This document shows positions 31,155 through 42,384 of a stretch of DNA of 64,000 nt, in pieces (the stretch's first letter is position 1; every line of letters starts with the position of its first letter). The notes beneath the pieces are model-generated. The model worked only from the letters and a program-made list of their open reading frames with translations, made no database searches and was not told the DNA's origin. The stretch is from Tridacna crocea. Lineage: Eukaryota; Mollusca; Bivalvia; Cardiida; Cardiidae. The DNA lies in the NCBI GenBank assembly GCA_943736015.1, contig OX031065.1, forward strand, positions 33,556,427 through 33,620,426, written 5' to 3'. Position numbers and translations under genes: made by a program.

Positions 31155-31905
31155 TTCACCACTTAAAATTTTACAAAAAAAAAAAAAATCATCTGTAAAC
31201 CCCCAAATCCTTTTAATTTTCATTTACAAACCCCCAGTGGTTGAAAATCATCCGACAAGAAAAATTAGAGATTCACTTCGGCCGAGGTCGACAGCGGAGG
31301 GAAACCCGGTCTATTTGTTCATGAGCAACTCGCTCATTAACATACCGGAAATACACAGGCGAAGATTCAAACATAGCGACCGAAGAATACAGTATGGAAA
31401 ATAATTACACGTTTGTTATTTTATGGAATTTAAACGTCATTAATCACGTGCCAGTCACTTGACATTCCCACAATGCTTTTTTGATTTCTGGCGCCAATCC
31501 AAAAATACGTAGCCTTTTAACTTTTTTACCAAACAACAAAATTTTAGACAGGTCCAAAGTGAAAACACTTGCAGACAACAAAATCAGCAGAATTCAAAAA
31601 TAAAAAAAAAATATGTTTCCAACAGGGTGGAAAACATGGTGGAAAAAGGAGAAAATGCTAGTTACCAACATTTTCTCCATTTCCCATGTAATGTTTCTAA
31701 AAGGCTTCTGTCTCAACGTCATAAAAACCAGGGATTGTTTGGTAAAGGGTTAAGGGAACACCATATTTTGTTTCTGTAATTTTGTGGTTCTCAATTATTG
31801 ATGATTTGAATTGTTTTTTCTTATAAATTTCAGTGATTTATAAATACTAGTATTTTAGTTTGGTGAGATGTGAAAAATCTGAATTCCCACCTTTAAAGGC
31901 ACAGT
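31155..31905 (+). repeat. Dispersed duplication, copy 2 (filled TTAA site)
   Basis: Collinear with 17335-17862 and located at the centre of the giant inverted repeat. A family A element sits in it at 31517-31753, where copy 1 has a single TTAA. Confidence 0.85.
31517..31753 (+). repeat. Family A hairpin MITE with documented empty site
   Basis: Flanks are AGCCTT-TTAA on the left and TTAA-GGGAACACC on the right. The paralogous empty site reads AGCCTT-TTAA-AAGGGAATACC, so TTAA was duplicated by insertion. Confidence 0.92.
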
Positions 31906-32099
31906 TGTTTACTTTTGGCCGCTAATTGGCCTTCAATATAATCTTAACTTTTCTTTGATTCTATAAATGAGCCATGCTCTGTGAAAAAAGGGCTTAAAGA
32001 ATTTGCAAAAAGTATCGGCATCTTGGGGTTCAGTTTTTCCATGAATAGATATCTGAGTTTTTCAATTCAGTTCGGAGTCATTCTTATGATTCATATTTC

Positions 32100-32640
32100 C
32101 TACAGTTAATATTTCTAATGGACCTGATATAAAGATCCGTTTCCGGGTCTTTTGTTTTTAAGTCCATAAATAGGCCCTTGATGGTCCGTTAGGTCCGTTC
32201 CAGTTTTTCTATGCCTCAATATCTGTTTTTTTTTTTAATTTATTACCGCTCCATTCTTATGATGCTTAATTCCGATTTCTTTATATATTTTTGACCAGAA
32301 TTCGGTCCATTCCCGATGTTCCCCTTGTTTTTAAAGTCCAAAAGCAGGCTTTTTGGGGTGAGGTCAGATCCGATACGATATTTCCATATTCAAATATAGG
32401 ATATTGTCAATTTGAATTCATGCTTATTCTTACGATTCCTTCGTCCGTTATTTGATGTTTCTGGTTAGATATAGGTTCAATCCCGGCTTTCTCTTTAGAT
32501 ATTAGAACCATACCTAGGCCTTTGATGGTCCATTCCGGTTTTTACCATGCCTCAGAATCTGGTCTTTTCAATCGGTCATTTCTAGAAACCATTCTTATTA
32601 TTCATATTTCCGATATTAATGATAAAATATCGGCACGTTC
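32100..32640 (-). repeat. Right array, inner diverged units
   Basis: Decayed units with TCCGTTCCAGTTTTTCTATG and CCATGCCTCAGAATCTG blocks, inverse to the left array. Confidence 0.7.
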
Positions 32641-32654
32641 CCAGTATTTTCTTT

Positions 32655-33425
32655 TGTTTTTATCCCCCGCCGAAAGCAAAGGGATGTAGTTTTAGCGTTG
32701 TCCGACCGCCCGTTCTTCTGTCCATCCGTCCTTCCGCCCGTCCGTTCGGGTGAGTATTTTCAATGCCATTGGACAGAATTTCGTGAAACTTTATACATGT
32801 GTACAATAAGCCATTCTGCCGAGACAAGTTTCTTGTTGTTGTTGTTGTTTTCATATGATGCAAAACGACCGACTGGGGGCGATTTTAAGTTATGCGGTCG
32901 AGTACATTTTTGATGTTATGAGTCTTATCTTAAAAACTAGAGTTTTTATATTGAACTTGTCATATCTATCAACCACCATTAGGAAATGCAGGAAAAAAGT
33001 TCAACCCAGATTGACCGTACCACACCACAGTTATATACCCTTGTTTTTGTAATGTGTTGTCATGGAAAAGGGGGGCTTCATGTAACATTTCATTCCATAA
33101 TTTTGTAAACGTAACTCCTCCCACATTTCATGACGGATTTGGATAGATTTTTCACACAATGTTTCTCGTCATGTGACCTATCACACATTGTCAAGGTTTT
33201 GCGATCTGTAGTTGCGTCATGGAAAAAGGGGGCATCGTGTTAAATTTCATTCTATTTCTTGTGAACGCAAGGCCTCCCACATTTCTTGACAGATTTGGAT
33301 GGAATTTTCACAGAATCATGTGACCTTACGCACATTGTCAAGGTTTTGGGATTTGTAGCTGCATTATGGAATAAGGGGGTTTCATGTTATATTTCATTTT
33401 TCACCAATCTCTTTAATTACTGGAC
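32655..33425. other. Insert between array blocks, no gene seen
   Basis: Opens with CCCCCGCCGAAAGCAAAGGG and a (GTCC/GTCCATCC)n tract, then two direct copies (about 33060-33190 and 33190-33400) sharing CATGGAAAAGGGGGCTTCAT-like and CATGTGACC-CACATTGTCAAGG blocks. Probably another dispersed repeat. Confidence 0.5.
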
Positions 33426-33429
33426 ATAT

Positions 33430-36000
33430 CTCAAGTTCAGGTCCGTTCCGCTATTTCCATACTCGGCAAAAACGGATCTTTTCAATTTCAGTCCATGTTT
33501 ATCTAACGATTCCTTCGTCCGACATTTCATATTTCTAATGAGATTTTGGTCCTTTCCCGATTTTCATATGAAGCTTTTAAACCTTTGGAAGGCTTTTAAG
33601 GGTCGGTTCATATCCGTTCCGGTATTTCCATACTCCCTGCATCGAATGTTTTCAATTCGGTTCATGTTCATTTAATGATTTCATCTTCCGATATTTCATA
33701 TTTCTGAGGTTTTGGTCCTTTCCCAATTTTCACATGAAGCTTTTAGTCCTTTGGAAGGCTTTTAAGGGTCGGTTCAGGTCCGTTCCGGTATTTCCATGCT
33801 CCAACATTGGATCTTTTCAATTCACTTCATGTTCAAATTTAATGATTCCTTCGTCTGACATTTCATATATCTGATGAGATTTTCAAGTGGTCCGTTCTTG
33901 ATTTTCACATGAAGCTTTTAGTCCTTGAGAAAGCTTTAAAGGGTCGGTTCAGGTCCGTTCCGGTATTTCCATACTCTAACATCGGATGTTTTTAATTAAG
34001 TTTATGTTCATTTAACGATTGCTTTGTCCGACATTTCATATATCTGATGAGATTTTGGTCCGTTCTTGATTTTCACATGAAGCTTTTAGTCCTTGAGAAA
34101 GCTTTAAAGGGTCGGTTCAGGTCCGTTCTGGTATTTCCATACTCTAACATCGGATGTTTTTAATTAAGTTTATGTTCATTTAACGATTCCTTTGTCCGAC
34201 ATTTCATATATCTGATGAGATTTTGGTCCGTTCTTGATTTTCACATGAAGCTTTTAGTCCTTGAGAAAGCTTTAAAGGGTCGGTTCAGGTCCGTTCTGGT
34301 ATTTCCATACTCTAACAACGGATGTTTTTAATTAAGTTTATGTTCATTTAACGATTTCTTCGTCCGACATTTCATATTTCTGATGAGATTTTGGTCCTTT
34401 CCTGATTTTCACATGCAGCTTTTAGTCCTTGAGAAGGCTTTTAAGGGTCGGTTCAGGTCCGTTCTGTTATTTCCATACCCGAACATAAGATGTTTTTAAT
34501 TAAGTTTATGTTCATTTAACGATTCCTTTGTCCGACATTTCATATTTCTGATGAAATTTTGGTCCTTTCTTGATTTACACATGAAGCTTTTAGTCCTTGA
34601 GAAGGCTTTAAAGGGTCGGTTCAGGTCCGTTCCGGTATTTCCATACTCTAACATCGGATGTTTTTAATTAAGTTTATGGTCATTTAACGATTCCTTTGTC
34701 CGACATTTCATATTTCTGATGAGATTTTGGTCCGTTCTTGATTTACACATGAAGCTTTTTGTCCTTGAGAAGGCTTTAAAGGGTCGGTTCAGGTCCGTTC
34801 CGGTATTTCCATGCCCCAACATTGGATCTTTTTAAATCAGTTCATGTTCATTTAACGATTCCTTCGTTCGACATTTCATGTTCCTGTTGATATTTTCTTC
34901 CTTTCGCTATTTTCACATGAAGCTTTTAGTCCTTTGGAAGGCTTTTGAGGGCCGGTTCAGGTCCGTTCCGGTATTTCCATAGTCTAAGATCGGATGTTTT
35001 TAATTAAGTTTATGTTCATTTAACGATTCCTTTGTCCGACATTTCATATTTCTGATGAGATTTTGGTCCTTTTCCGATTTTCACATGAAGCTTTTAGTCC
35101 CTGAGAAGGCTTTGAAGGATCGGCTCAGGTCCGTTCCGGTATTTCCATACTCTAACATCGGATGTTTTTAATGAAGTTCATGTTCATTTAACGATTCCTT
35201 CGTCCGACATTTCATATTCCTGTTGATATTTTCTTCCTTTCCTTATTTTCACATGAAGCTTTTAGTCCTTTGGAAGGCTTTTGAGGGTCGGTTCAGATCC
35301 GTTCCGGTATTTCCATACTCTAACATCGGATGTTTTTAATTTAGTTCATGTTCATTTAACGATTCCTTTGTCCGACATTTCATATATCTGATGAGATTTT
35401 GTTCTGTTCTTGATTTTCACATGAAGCTTTTAGTCCTTGAGAAGGCTTTTGAGGGTCGGTTCAGGTCCGTTCCGGTATTTCCATACTCTAACATCGGATA
35501 TTTTTAATTAAGTTTATGTTCATTTAACGATTCATTTGTCTGACATTTCATATTTCTGATGAGATTTTGGTCCTTTCCTTATTTTCACATGAAGCTTTTT
35601 GTCCTTGAGAAGGCTTTAAAGGGTCGGTTCAGGTCCGTTCCGGTATTTCCAAACTCCAACATCGGATGTTTTTAATTAAGTTCATGTTCATTTAACGATT
35701 CCTTTGTCCGACATTTCATATTTCTGATGAAATTTTGGTCCGTTCTTGATTTTCACATGAAGCTTTTAGTCCTTGAGAAGGCTTTAAAGGGTCGGTTCAG
35801 GTCCGTTCCGGTATTTCCATACTCTAACATCGGATGTTTTTAATTAAGTTCATGGTCATTTAGCGATTGCTTCGTCCGACATTTCATATTTCTGATGAGA
35901 TTTTGGTCCTTTCCTGATTTTCACACGAAGCTTTTAAACCTTTGGATGACTTTTAAAGCTCGGTTCAGGTCCGTTCCGGTATTTCCACACTCCAACATCA
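33430..36000 (-). repeat. Right array, ~168-bp satellite-like units, about 16 copies
   Basis: Unit starts (TCCGTTCCGGTATTTCCATA) fall near 33440, 33614, 33779, 33953, 34122, 34291, 34460, 34628, 34796, 34963, 35132, 35301, 35469, 35635, 35804 and 35970. Spacing is mostly 165-170 bp and units are highly similar, which suggests recent homogenisation. Confidence 0.9.
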
Positions 36001-36640
36001 GATATTTTCAATTCAGTTCATGTTCATTCCTACGTCCGATATTTCATATTTCTGATAAGGTTTTTGGTCTTTTCCCGATTTTTTTTTTTTTTTTTTTTTT
36101 TGAAATAGGTTTTGTTTAGGCTTTTCAGGTACCGTTAACATCCGTTTCGGGTTTTTCATACTCATATTCTGCAATGTTTGCCATTTCCCCGTTTCTCCCT
36201 GTTTTTTAAGTTCACTGGTACGCCATTAAGGGTTTGTTAGCTCCTTTCTGGTCCTTCTATATTCAAATATCAAATATTTTCAATTCAGTTCATGTTCAAT
36301 CTGACGTTTCAGACTTAAGGTATTTTATGTTGTTGATAAAATATTGGTCATTTTCCGGCTTCTTCTTTATTTCTACATTCACGGGTTTGCGTTTTAGAGT
36401 CTGTTCAGGACCGTTCTGGTTTTTTAATTCTCCAAAATCAGATATTTTTCACTTTAGACCATGTTACCACTGAGGATACCCACGTCCGATAGTCCATGTT
36501 CTAAAAAAGACATGAGAGTTTAGGACTGTCCCCCAAGTTTTTCTTTGCTTTTTAAAGTCCTTATGTTCACCTTTTCATGGCCTGTAAAGGTCTGTTCAAG
36601 CTTATGTAACCTTCTTTATCAGATTTTACACGCAAGGTTA
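36001..36640 (-). repeat. Right array, outer diverged units
   Basis: Decayed units still recognisable by TTCAATTCAGTTCATGTTCA and GGTCCGTT-like blocks. A T run lies at 36080-36101. Confidence 0.6.
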
Positions 36641-36659
36641 ATGCCTTACCTGATGTTTT

Positions 36660-36995
36660 AAGGTTGTATACAATTGCCCCAGGGACAATTGCCCCCTGAG
36701 GACAATTACCCCTGAACCATTGCCCCCTAGGACAATTCCCCCCACCCGGACTAATCTCCCCCCCCCCCCCAGGACGATTCCCCCCCCTTCCCCAGGACCA
36801 TTGCTTCCCGAGGACAAGGAATTGTCATTGGAGGCAATAGTCGGGGGGAATTGTCCTCGGGGGGCAATAGTCCGCTGCGGGGAATAGTCCTGGGGGTCGT
36901 CCTCAGGGGGGGAAATTGTTCGGGGGGGGGGGGCAATTGCAGAGGGGGGGGGGGGGAATTGTCCGGGGGGAGGGCAATTGTCCTCATATGTTTCC
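36660..36995. repeat. C-rich then G-rich inverted block (ACAATTGCCCCC units)
   Basis: About 165 bp of GGACAATTGCCCCC units is followed by their inverse, with C runs of up to 14 and G runs of up to 13. It can form a large hairpin, and each strand has several G runs that could form quadruplexes. Confidence 0.82.
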
Positions 36996-37129
36996 TTCAA
37001 CTTGAAGGCCATTTGTATTTCCCTATAGTCCTCCGTGGTGCAGGTTCCTCGTTAAGTTAACATGAATATGTTCTGGCTTTTTTCTATTCGAATATTAAGT
37101 AAAGGGTGTAATCCAAGACTTTTCATCGT

Positions 37130-37297
37130 ATCTTCAGGTCCATTCCGCGGTCCGTTTTAGTCCATTCAGGTCCGTTCAGGTCCGTTCTGATCCATTCCGG
37201 TGTCCATTCCGGTCCGTTTTGGTCCATTCCGGTGTCCATTCCGGTCCGTTCCGGTCCATTCCGGTTCGTTCCGGTCCATTCCGGTATTTCCATGCAC
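37130..37297. repeat. Minisatellite, CCATTCCGGTCCGTT type (right edge)
   Basis: Inverse counterpart of the 27.8-kb minisatellite. It ends in CCGGTATTTCCATGCACCCG, mirroring the left edge. Confidence 0.87.
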
Positions 37298-38031
37298 CCG
37301 AAACCGAGGGATATAGCTCTCCGAATTTTAGCTTCAGTTATGAATCAGGAGCATTTGAAATCAATGCAAAAGGAAATCAAAAAAGACAGAAATAATAATT
37401 CAAAAAGTTCAAGAGTACAATCCATAATATAAGTATTATAAAATGTTGTTTTTTCTTACATTTTTACTGCAATTTGGACCATGTTTACAATATTGGTTTT
37501 CCCGCTATTTTCATTTCACTAAAGATCAACCAAGACAGGTAACTCCGTCTGTTTTTTTCTTCTTTATTTATCTATTTCATATATGGAAAAAAAATCCAGT
37601 TCTTTTGGTTGCCATGGTGTTATCAACGAAACAAATACTCAGAGTCTTCAATCGAATTAATTGTCCTCCAAAAAAAGAGAACTGATTCCGAACTATTTTG
37701 TTGGGTATATAATTTTTGTCAGCGAGACCAAATTAGGATGCGTGTGCTTATCTAAGGGAAGCAACTCGTATAAGTCTTAATGATTTTATTTTTGTTGGTT
37801 ACCTCCCCTATAGACGTCCAGAGTGCGATTCATTTAGGGTGAATTTGCCAGGTTTTTGTTTCGGTATCGTATGTTTCATGCTATAAAGTACTTATTTCAC
37901 GTCGGCCAGTATACGTTTTATCTTTTTTCGATGTCAAGGAAACACAGTTCGAATATCGTGGTACGAGAATAATCTATATACTATAACTATATACTGTAAC
38001 CTCCAGTTCGTCAGCCTCTCATATTAGAGGC
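37298..38031. other. Intergenic, no gene seen
   Basis: AT-rich. GGGAAGCAACTC and GGTTACCTCCCC motifs at about 37755-37810 are inverted and may mark another small dispersed repeat. Confidence 0.4.
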
Positions 38032-38256
38032 TTAGCATTTTACCGCACTATCCCTACTTTTAACGACCCTGACGAAGAAGCCTTTTGAAAACATTGTGGG
38101 AAAAATAGAAAATGCTGATAACCAGCATTTTCCCTTTTTTTCACAGAGTTCTATAACCTGGTGGAAACAAATTTCAATTTTTGAGTTCCGTTTATTTTGT
38201 CGTCTGCAAATGCCTTCAATTTGGACCAGTCTAAAATTTTGTCGTCTGGTAAAGCA
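38032..38256 (-). repeat. Family A hairpin MITE
   Basis: Complete arms (TCGTCTGCAAATGCCTTCAA) with a somewhat eroded hairpin. Confidence 0.84.
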
Positions 38257-38299
38257 GGAACAATATTCAAGGAAGCCTATCTAGGCACAAGTAATGGTT

Positions 38300-38600
38300 A
38301 TATTTCTGAAAAGCTATGCAGGGACGTAGCTAGCCCGAAAAAATAAAGTATACACAACAGTAAAACAGGTGGAATTGACCAAGCCGCAAAGTGTCGAGAG
38401 GTGGATGGGGACTTCGCAGGAGGGTCTCGAGCACAGAATTCTATTGCAAGAATCGAAAACACGACCCCTGGTTTACAGGACCTGCACATTACAAACAATA
38501 CTCGAAGCATCTGCAACTGGCCTTTTACACAGGGCAGCTGCAAGAGTTCTTAGAACTAGGGATCCAGAAAGCTTGCAGCATTTTGATAATTTGATCACGA
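38300..38600. other. GC-richer open segment, unassigned
   Basis: All three plus frames are open over much of this stretch. One reads EFYCKNRKHDPWFTGPAHYK. The AGGGACGTAGCTAGCCCG motif at its left edge resembles ends seen on dispersed repeats. It could be a decayed transposon or an exon; I cannot decide. A decayed family A trace follows at 38720-38805. Confidence 0.3.
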
Positions 38601-38914
38601 GATTATTCAGTGACTATTTTGAAATGAGGAAGGGATTCTTAAAATTAATTAATGTTTAAATATTTAATGATTATTTAATCATATTAAGATTATGACAAAA
38701 ATCAACCACCATTTAAAAAAAAAAAAGGCCTTTGAAAACATTGTAAAAATAGAAGGAAATGCTGCTAAACATCCTTAAGTCATATATCCTCCTGTTCACA
38801 AACATACTAGTATAGTATACGTGGATAATAAGAGGTAAAACAGCCGCATGGTCTGATCCAACCTGACAAATTTGACAAGCAATCAAAAAAAATGATTCTA
38901 ACAAGCCCCTTTTC

Positions 38915-39135
38915 TTAACCCTTCACCAAACAATATCTGGTTTTTATGACTCTGAGATAGAAGCCATTTGAAAATATTGTGGGAAAAGATCAAAAATGCT
39001 GGTTACCAGCCTTTTCTCCATTTCCCACAATGGTTTCTGCCCTGACGGAAACAAATTTTTTTGAGTCAAGTTTATTTTGTCGGCTGCAAGTGCTCTCAAT
39101 TTGGACTTGTCTAAAATTTTGTCACCTTTAGTTGA
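38915..39135 (-). repeat. Family A hairpin MITE
   Basis: TTAA on the left, CCTTTAGTTGAG on the right. The hairpin has a few mismatches. Confidence 0.82.
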
Positions 39136-39214
39136 GTTGTATCAATGTTTTACTTGCTATTTCATTTCTGTTAGTTTATTTTTTACTGTTTCTCAATGTC
39201 AAATGGTCTCAAAT

Positions 39215-39535
39215 GGTGATGACTTTGTAGGATAAAGATCCGGACCTTCCGTGTTCTAGGCATTATTTGGTACTGACCATTAGAGAGAAAGAATCGGACA
39301 CGAGGAACTCCGCGTATAAGCCCCAAGCTCTTCTTCGAATAGACCTCTTTTGTTCTTTAACGTGCCCGGTGTAAAGCACCGATACACGCAAGGCTATCTC
39401 TGGGTTCTACCATTTCGCCTCTAGATGGGTGGGAAACACAGGGTGCCTCAGAAAGGTCCTGGTTTGGCCGGGTATCAAGCCTCGTTCCTCAGGATAGATA
39501 GTCCAGTGGTTTACCACTGCACACCCAAATGGCCT
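39215..39535 (-). mobile_element. tRNA-derived SINE
   Basis: Minus strand. The head has a box-A-like GTGTGCAGTGG near 39527 and a box-B-like GGCTTGATACC near 39475. A body follows that is shared with 57120-57245 (AGAGAGAAAGAATCGGACA, AAGCCCCAAGCTCTTCT on the plus strand). The 3' end faces low coordinates. Confidence 0.65.
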
Positions 39536-39770
39536 GTAATAGATCTTTATATAGGCTATATAGGAAAATGATGACGGACGGGAATTCAGGGCATCTAGAT
39601 AAATCACATCTCGTGCCCTTTCTTAACGAGATTTCACCCGAGATCCACACCTGTGAGCAATCTTTGACGCTGAAACAATATTGATACAGACATTGATTGA
39701 CAGTAAATAGCTTGTAAATAATCTCTAAACGAACTGACTTTACATGCGTATTAACGAGTTCCTGACCAGG

Positions 39771-39966
39771 TTAACCCTTTGGTTGCTAAGCGCCACTCGC
39801 TGACCTTTTGCGGACTGTGTAGATCAAGATCAGACTGCACAGAACGTGCAGTCTGATCTTTGATCTACACTGTCCGATAAGGGGATACTATCGCCTAAAA
39901 CATATATTTTTAAAACAGCAACATTTGGGTTTATTGATATCGAAGTGAAAATTCAATTTTCGTTAA
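39771..39966. repeat. Family B palindromic MITE
   Basis: TTAA-bounded, with a perfect core (TAGATCAAGATCAGACTGCA and its inverse) and AACATATATTTTTAAAACAG in the outer arm. It shares TTAA 39963-39966 with the next element, which belongs to a different family. Confidence 0.87.
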
Positions 39967-40185
39967 CCCTTTACCTGAAATGTCAATTTGAGGCTCTTAC
40001 ATTTTAGCAGCAAATAAAGATAGGATGTCAAAAATATGGAAAAATGAGGATATAAATATCTGATTGATTGGAAAACATTGTGGGAAAAGAGAAATTGCTC
40101 GTTACGAGCTCCTTTTCCCACATTGTTTTCAAAAGCTGTCTGTTGTTGATACATCATAATGAGTATCTATGGAGTAAAGGGTTAA
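39963..40185 (+). repeat. Family A2 hairpin MITE
   Basis: Same plan and ends as family A but with different arms (ATTTTAGCAGCAAATAAAGA; GTTGTTGATACATC) and the GCTCGTTACGAGC hairpin tip. Part of the hairpin is missing on one side. Confidence 0.85.
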
Positions 40186-40216
40186 GGGTTAATGTTTTCC
40201 TGCATGAGGTCAACTT

Positions 40217-40442
40217 TTGACTCTTTACCAAACGGCAAAATTTTAGGCTTGTCCAAATTCAAGGCGTTTGCAGACGACAAAATAAACGTGTCTCAAAAAT
40301 TGAAACTTTACTTTGTAAGATTAGAAAACGTTGTGTGAAAAGGAGATGCTGGTAATCAGCATTTTCTTCTTTTCCCACAATGCTTTTAAAAGGCTTCTAT
40401 CTAAGGGTCGTAAAAACCAGGGATTGTTTGGTAGAGGGTTAA
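40217..40442 (+). repeat. Family A hairpin MITE
   Basis: TTGA on the left, TTAA on the right. A small deletion in one hairpin strand (GGAGATGCTGGTAATCAGCA). Confidence 0.85.
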
Positions 40443-40744
40443 ATTCCAGTCAACTTAATGAAGTCTATCGTTTTGAGTCAAAAACACAACTTCTCGGCAT
40501 CATGAAGTTTTTCACAATCTTCAATGCGTATTTATTGAAAATACGAAAAGAATTTGACACACAAACTATATGAAGGGAGGAAACATATGCATATCAACTG
40601 TTTTAGGATTTTTTTTCTGGAACTGATGTGACATGTTTGCTCAAAGGTTTCAAGTTGGTATCAGCCCCGGGGCGGACCCTGGGAGGTCCATATGATATAT
40701 CTGGTTAGCGTTTTGGCAGCACCACGTGAGCGTAATCTGACCTC

Positions 40745-40972
40745 TTAACCCTTTAACAAAAGACAAAATTTTATTCTGGTCCAAATTGAAAGCACTTGCA
40801 CACGACAAAATAAACATAACTCAAAAATTTAAATTTGTCTCCAGAAGGGTAGAAAACATTGGGGAAAAGGAGAAAATGCTGGTTACAAGCATTTTCTCCT
40901 TTTCCCACGATGTTTTCAAAAGGCTTCTATCCCAGGGCTGTAAAAACCAGGGATTGTTTGGTAAAGGGTTAA
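40745..40972 (+). repeat. Family A hairpin MITE
   Basis: Full copy with TTAA at both ends. Hairpin good. Confidence 0.89.
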
Positions 40973-40995
40973 ATAATAATGTGAACCGTCCTTTG

Positions 40996-41175
40996 TCCAT
41001 TTGTCAAACGATATTCCGACCTGTAACGACCTTGAAATAGAAGGATTTCGAAAGCATTTCGGGAAAAGGAGAAAACCCTGCTAACAAGCACTTTATCTTT
41101 ATCCGGATCCCGAAAAAAATTTGCAATCCTTTCTGGAACAAATCCTATAGTTTGAGTCCTGTTTATTTGTGCCAT
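40996..41175 (-). repeat. Family A hairpin MITE, decayed
   Basis: Right arm and eroded hairpin readable (GAGAAAACCCTGCTAACAAG). The left arm fades near TTTATTTGTGCC. Confidence 0.65.
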
Positions 41176-41215
41176 GCTCTGGCTTGTCTATAGTACAAAG
41201 CAAAATATAACATAC

Positions 41216-41415
41216 TTAACTCATAACCAAAAGCATTTGCAGATGACAAAATAAAAGTGACTGAAAATTTGAAATTTGTTTTGTGAAGGGTAGAAAAACA
41301 TTGTGGGAAAAGAAGAAAATGCTGGTTACCAGCATTTTCTCCTTTTCCCATAATGTTTTCTAAAGGCTTCTTTCTCAGGCTCGTCAACAGTACGGATTGT
41401 GTGGTAATAGGTTAA
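41216..41415 (+). repeat. Family A hairpin MITE, left arm shortened
   Basis: TTAA ends. About 30 nt after the left terminus are missing (TTAACTCATAACC then AAAAGCATTTGCAGATGAC). Confidence 0.86.
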
Positions 41416-41434
41416 GGATCCATAATGTTCACTT

Positions 41435-41595
41435 ATCTGAAAAAATCCGATTTGATCAAGAGGTAGACTGGTCCTTTGACATACGGAAAATTGACCAATA
41501 GCGAAAAGTTTCGGCCCAGGTCAGCCTGCACGGACTGCGCAAGCTGACCTGGGTCGATTGTTTTCGCAGATGCATTAGGCCCCTTTTCAAAGAGA
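41435..41595. repeat. D-like palindrome fragment
   Basis: The core GGCCCAGGTCAGCCTGCACG and its inverse lie inside GACCAATAGCGAAAAG and TTTTCGCAG flanks. Related copies are at about 14.1 and 50.7 kb. Confidence 0.6.
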
Positions 41596-41649
41596 ATTTT
41601 TTATTTATCTTTATATTTGTTTGCAGCTTGTTTCAAATCTGTACAAGAC

Positions 41650-41862
41650 GACTAGTCCTAGCCTTCGAAATGAAAGCATTCACGAGACTACGAATTCAAA
41701 TAAGTTCAACATTTAATACCTATCATTCAAAGGGTAGAAAATATTGGGGAAAAGGGACAAAATGCTGGTTACCTGCATGTTCTACTTTTCCCTCGCAATG
41801 TTCTCAAAGGCTTTCTCCCTTGTATTCTTTAAAATTCGGGATTATTTGGTAAAGGGAAAGTG
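41650..41862 (+). repeat. Family A hairpin MITE, decayed
   Basis: AAGGGTAGAAAATATTGGGG and a loose hairpin, with TTCGGGATTATTTGGTAAAG at the right end. Confidence 0.62.
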
Positions 41863-42022
41863 ACGCAAGAGATATATTTGCAGGAAAAGAAAACGTCTGT
41901 TCTGAATCATCATTTGGAAGGCATTGTTTTCTAAATCTGTTTACGGAGTGGGCGTCAAAGGTTACTATATGTGTACATGTACTTGTAAATAAAACACAGA
42001 GTTTGTACGGCACATTACTGAT

Positions 42023-42126
42023 AGGTAAACCCCATTCTTAAACAATCCGGTATTTTGACGATCTTTTTCGGAAATAAGATTTGAAAGCATTTTCAAGAAC
42101 GAGAAGAAATTATTGGTAAATTTTAA
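42023..42126 (-). repeat. Family A right half
   Basis: Only the right arm and proximal stem, running into the TTAA of the next element. Confidence 0.6.
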
Positions 42127-42351
42127 CCCTTTACTCCATAGATACTTATTTCTACACATTGCTTGTTTAAGCCTTTCAAAAACATTGTGACAAAAGGTGA
42201 AATTGCTCGTGACGAGCAATTTCACCTATTGTGACAATGTTTTCTATGCTATCAAAAGGTGTCATTTTCACATAAGAAATGGCGTCATCCTTGCTGTTAT
42301 ATAGGGTCAATTAGAGATGCCATAGAAATGCCTTATGGGGTAAAGGGTTAA
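42123..42351 (+). repeat. Family A3 hairpin MITE
   Basis: TTAA ends. Arms are unlike A (CCATAGATACTTATTTCTAC; GGTCAATTAGAGATGCCATA). The stem reads GTGACAAAAGGTGAAATTGC with a matching partner. A poly(A) run follows at 42352-42375. Confidence 0.87.
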
Positions 42352-42384
42352 GAAAAAAAAAAAAAAAAAAAAAACTTAAAAAGA

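Larger units (their letters stand above)
27780..37297. repeat. Giant inverted repeat built of tandem arrays (9.5 kb)
   Basis: The left side carries CCGGAACGGACCTGAACGGA-type units and the right side carries their reverse complement. The outer ends match as well: GCATGGAAATACCGG at about 27780 and CCGGTATTTCCATGC at about 37280. Two short-period minisatellites sit at the outer edges and two ~168-bp arrays inside, with about 1 kb of non-array DNA at the centre. This is the architecture of a Foldback/Galileo-type element or of a large array inversion. No transposase is seen. Confidence 0.75.

Noticed and set aside
36638-37012. Pro/Ser-rich open frame
   Set aside because: Translation of the C-run/G-run repeat.
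38369-38659. Overlapping open frames in a GC-richer stretch
   Set aside because: Three frames are open together, none has a recognised domain, and the edge looks like a dispersed repeat terminus.
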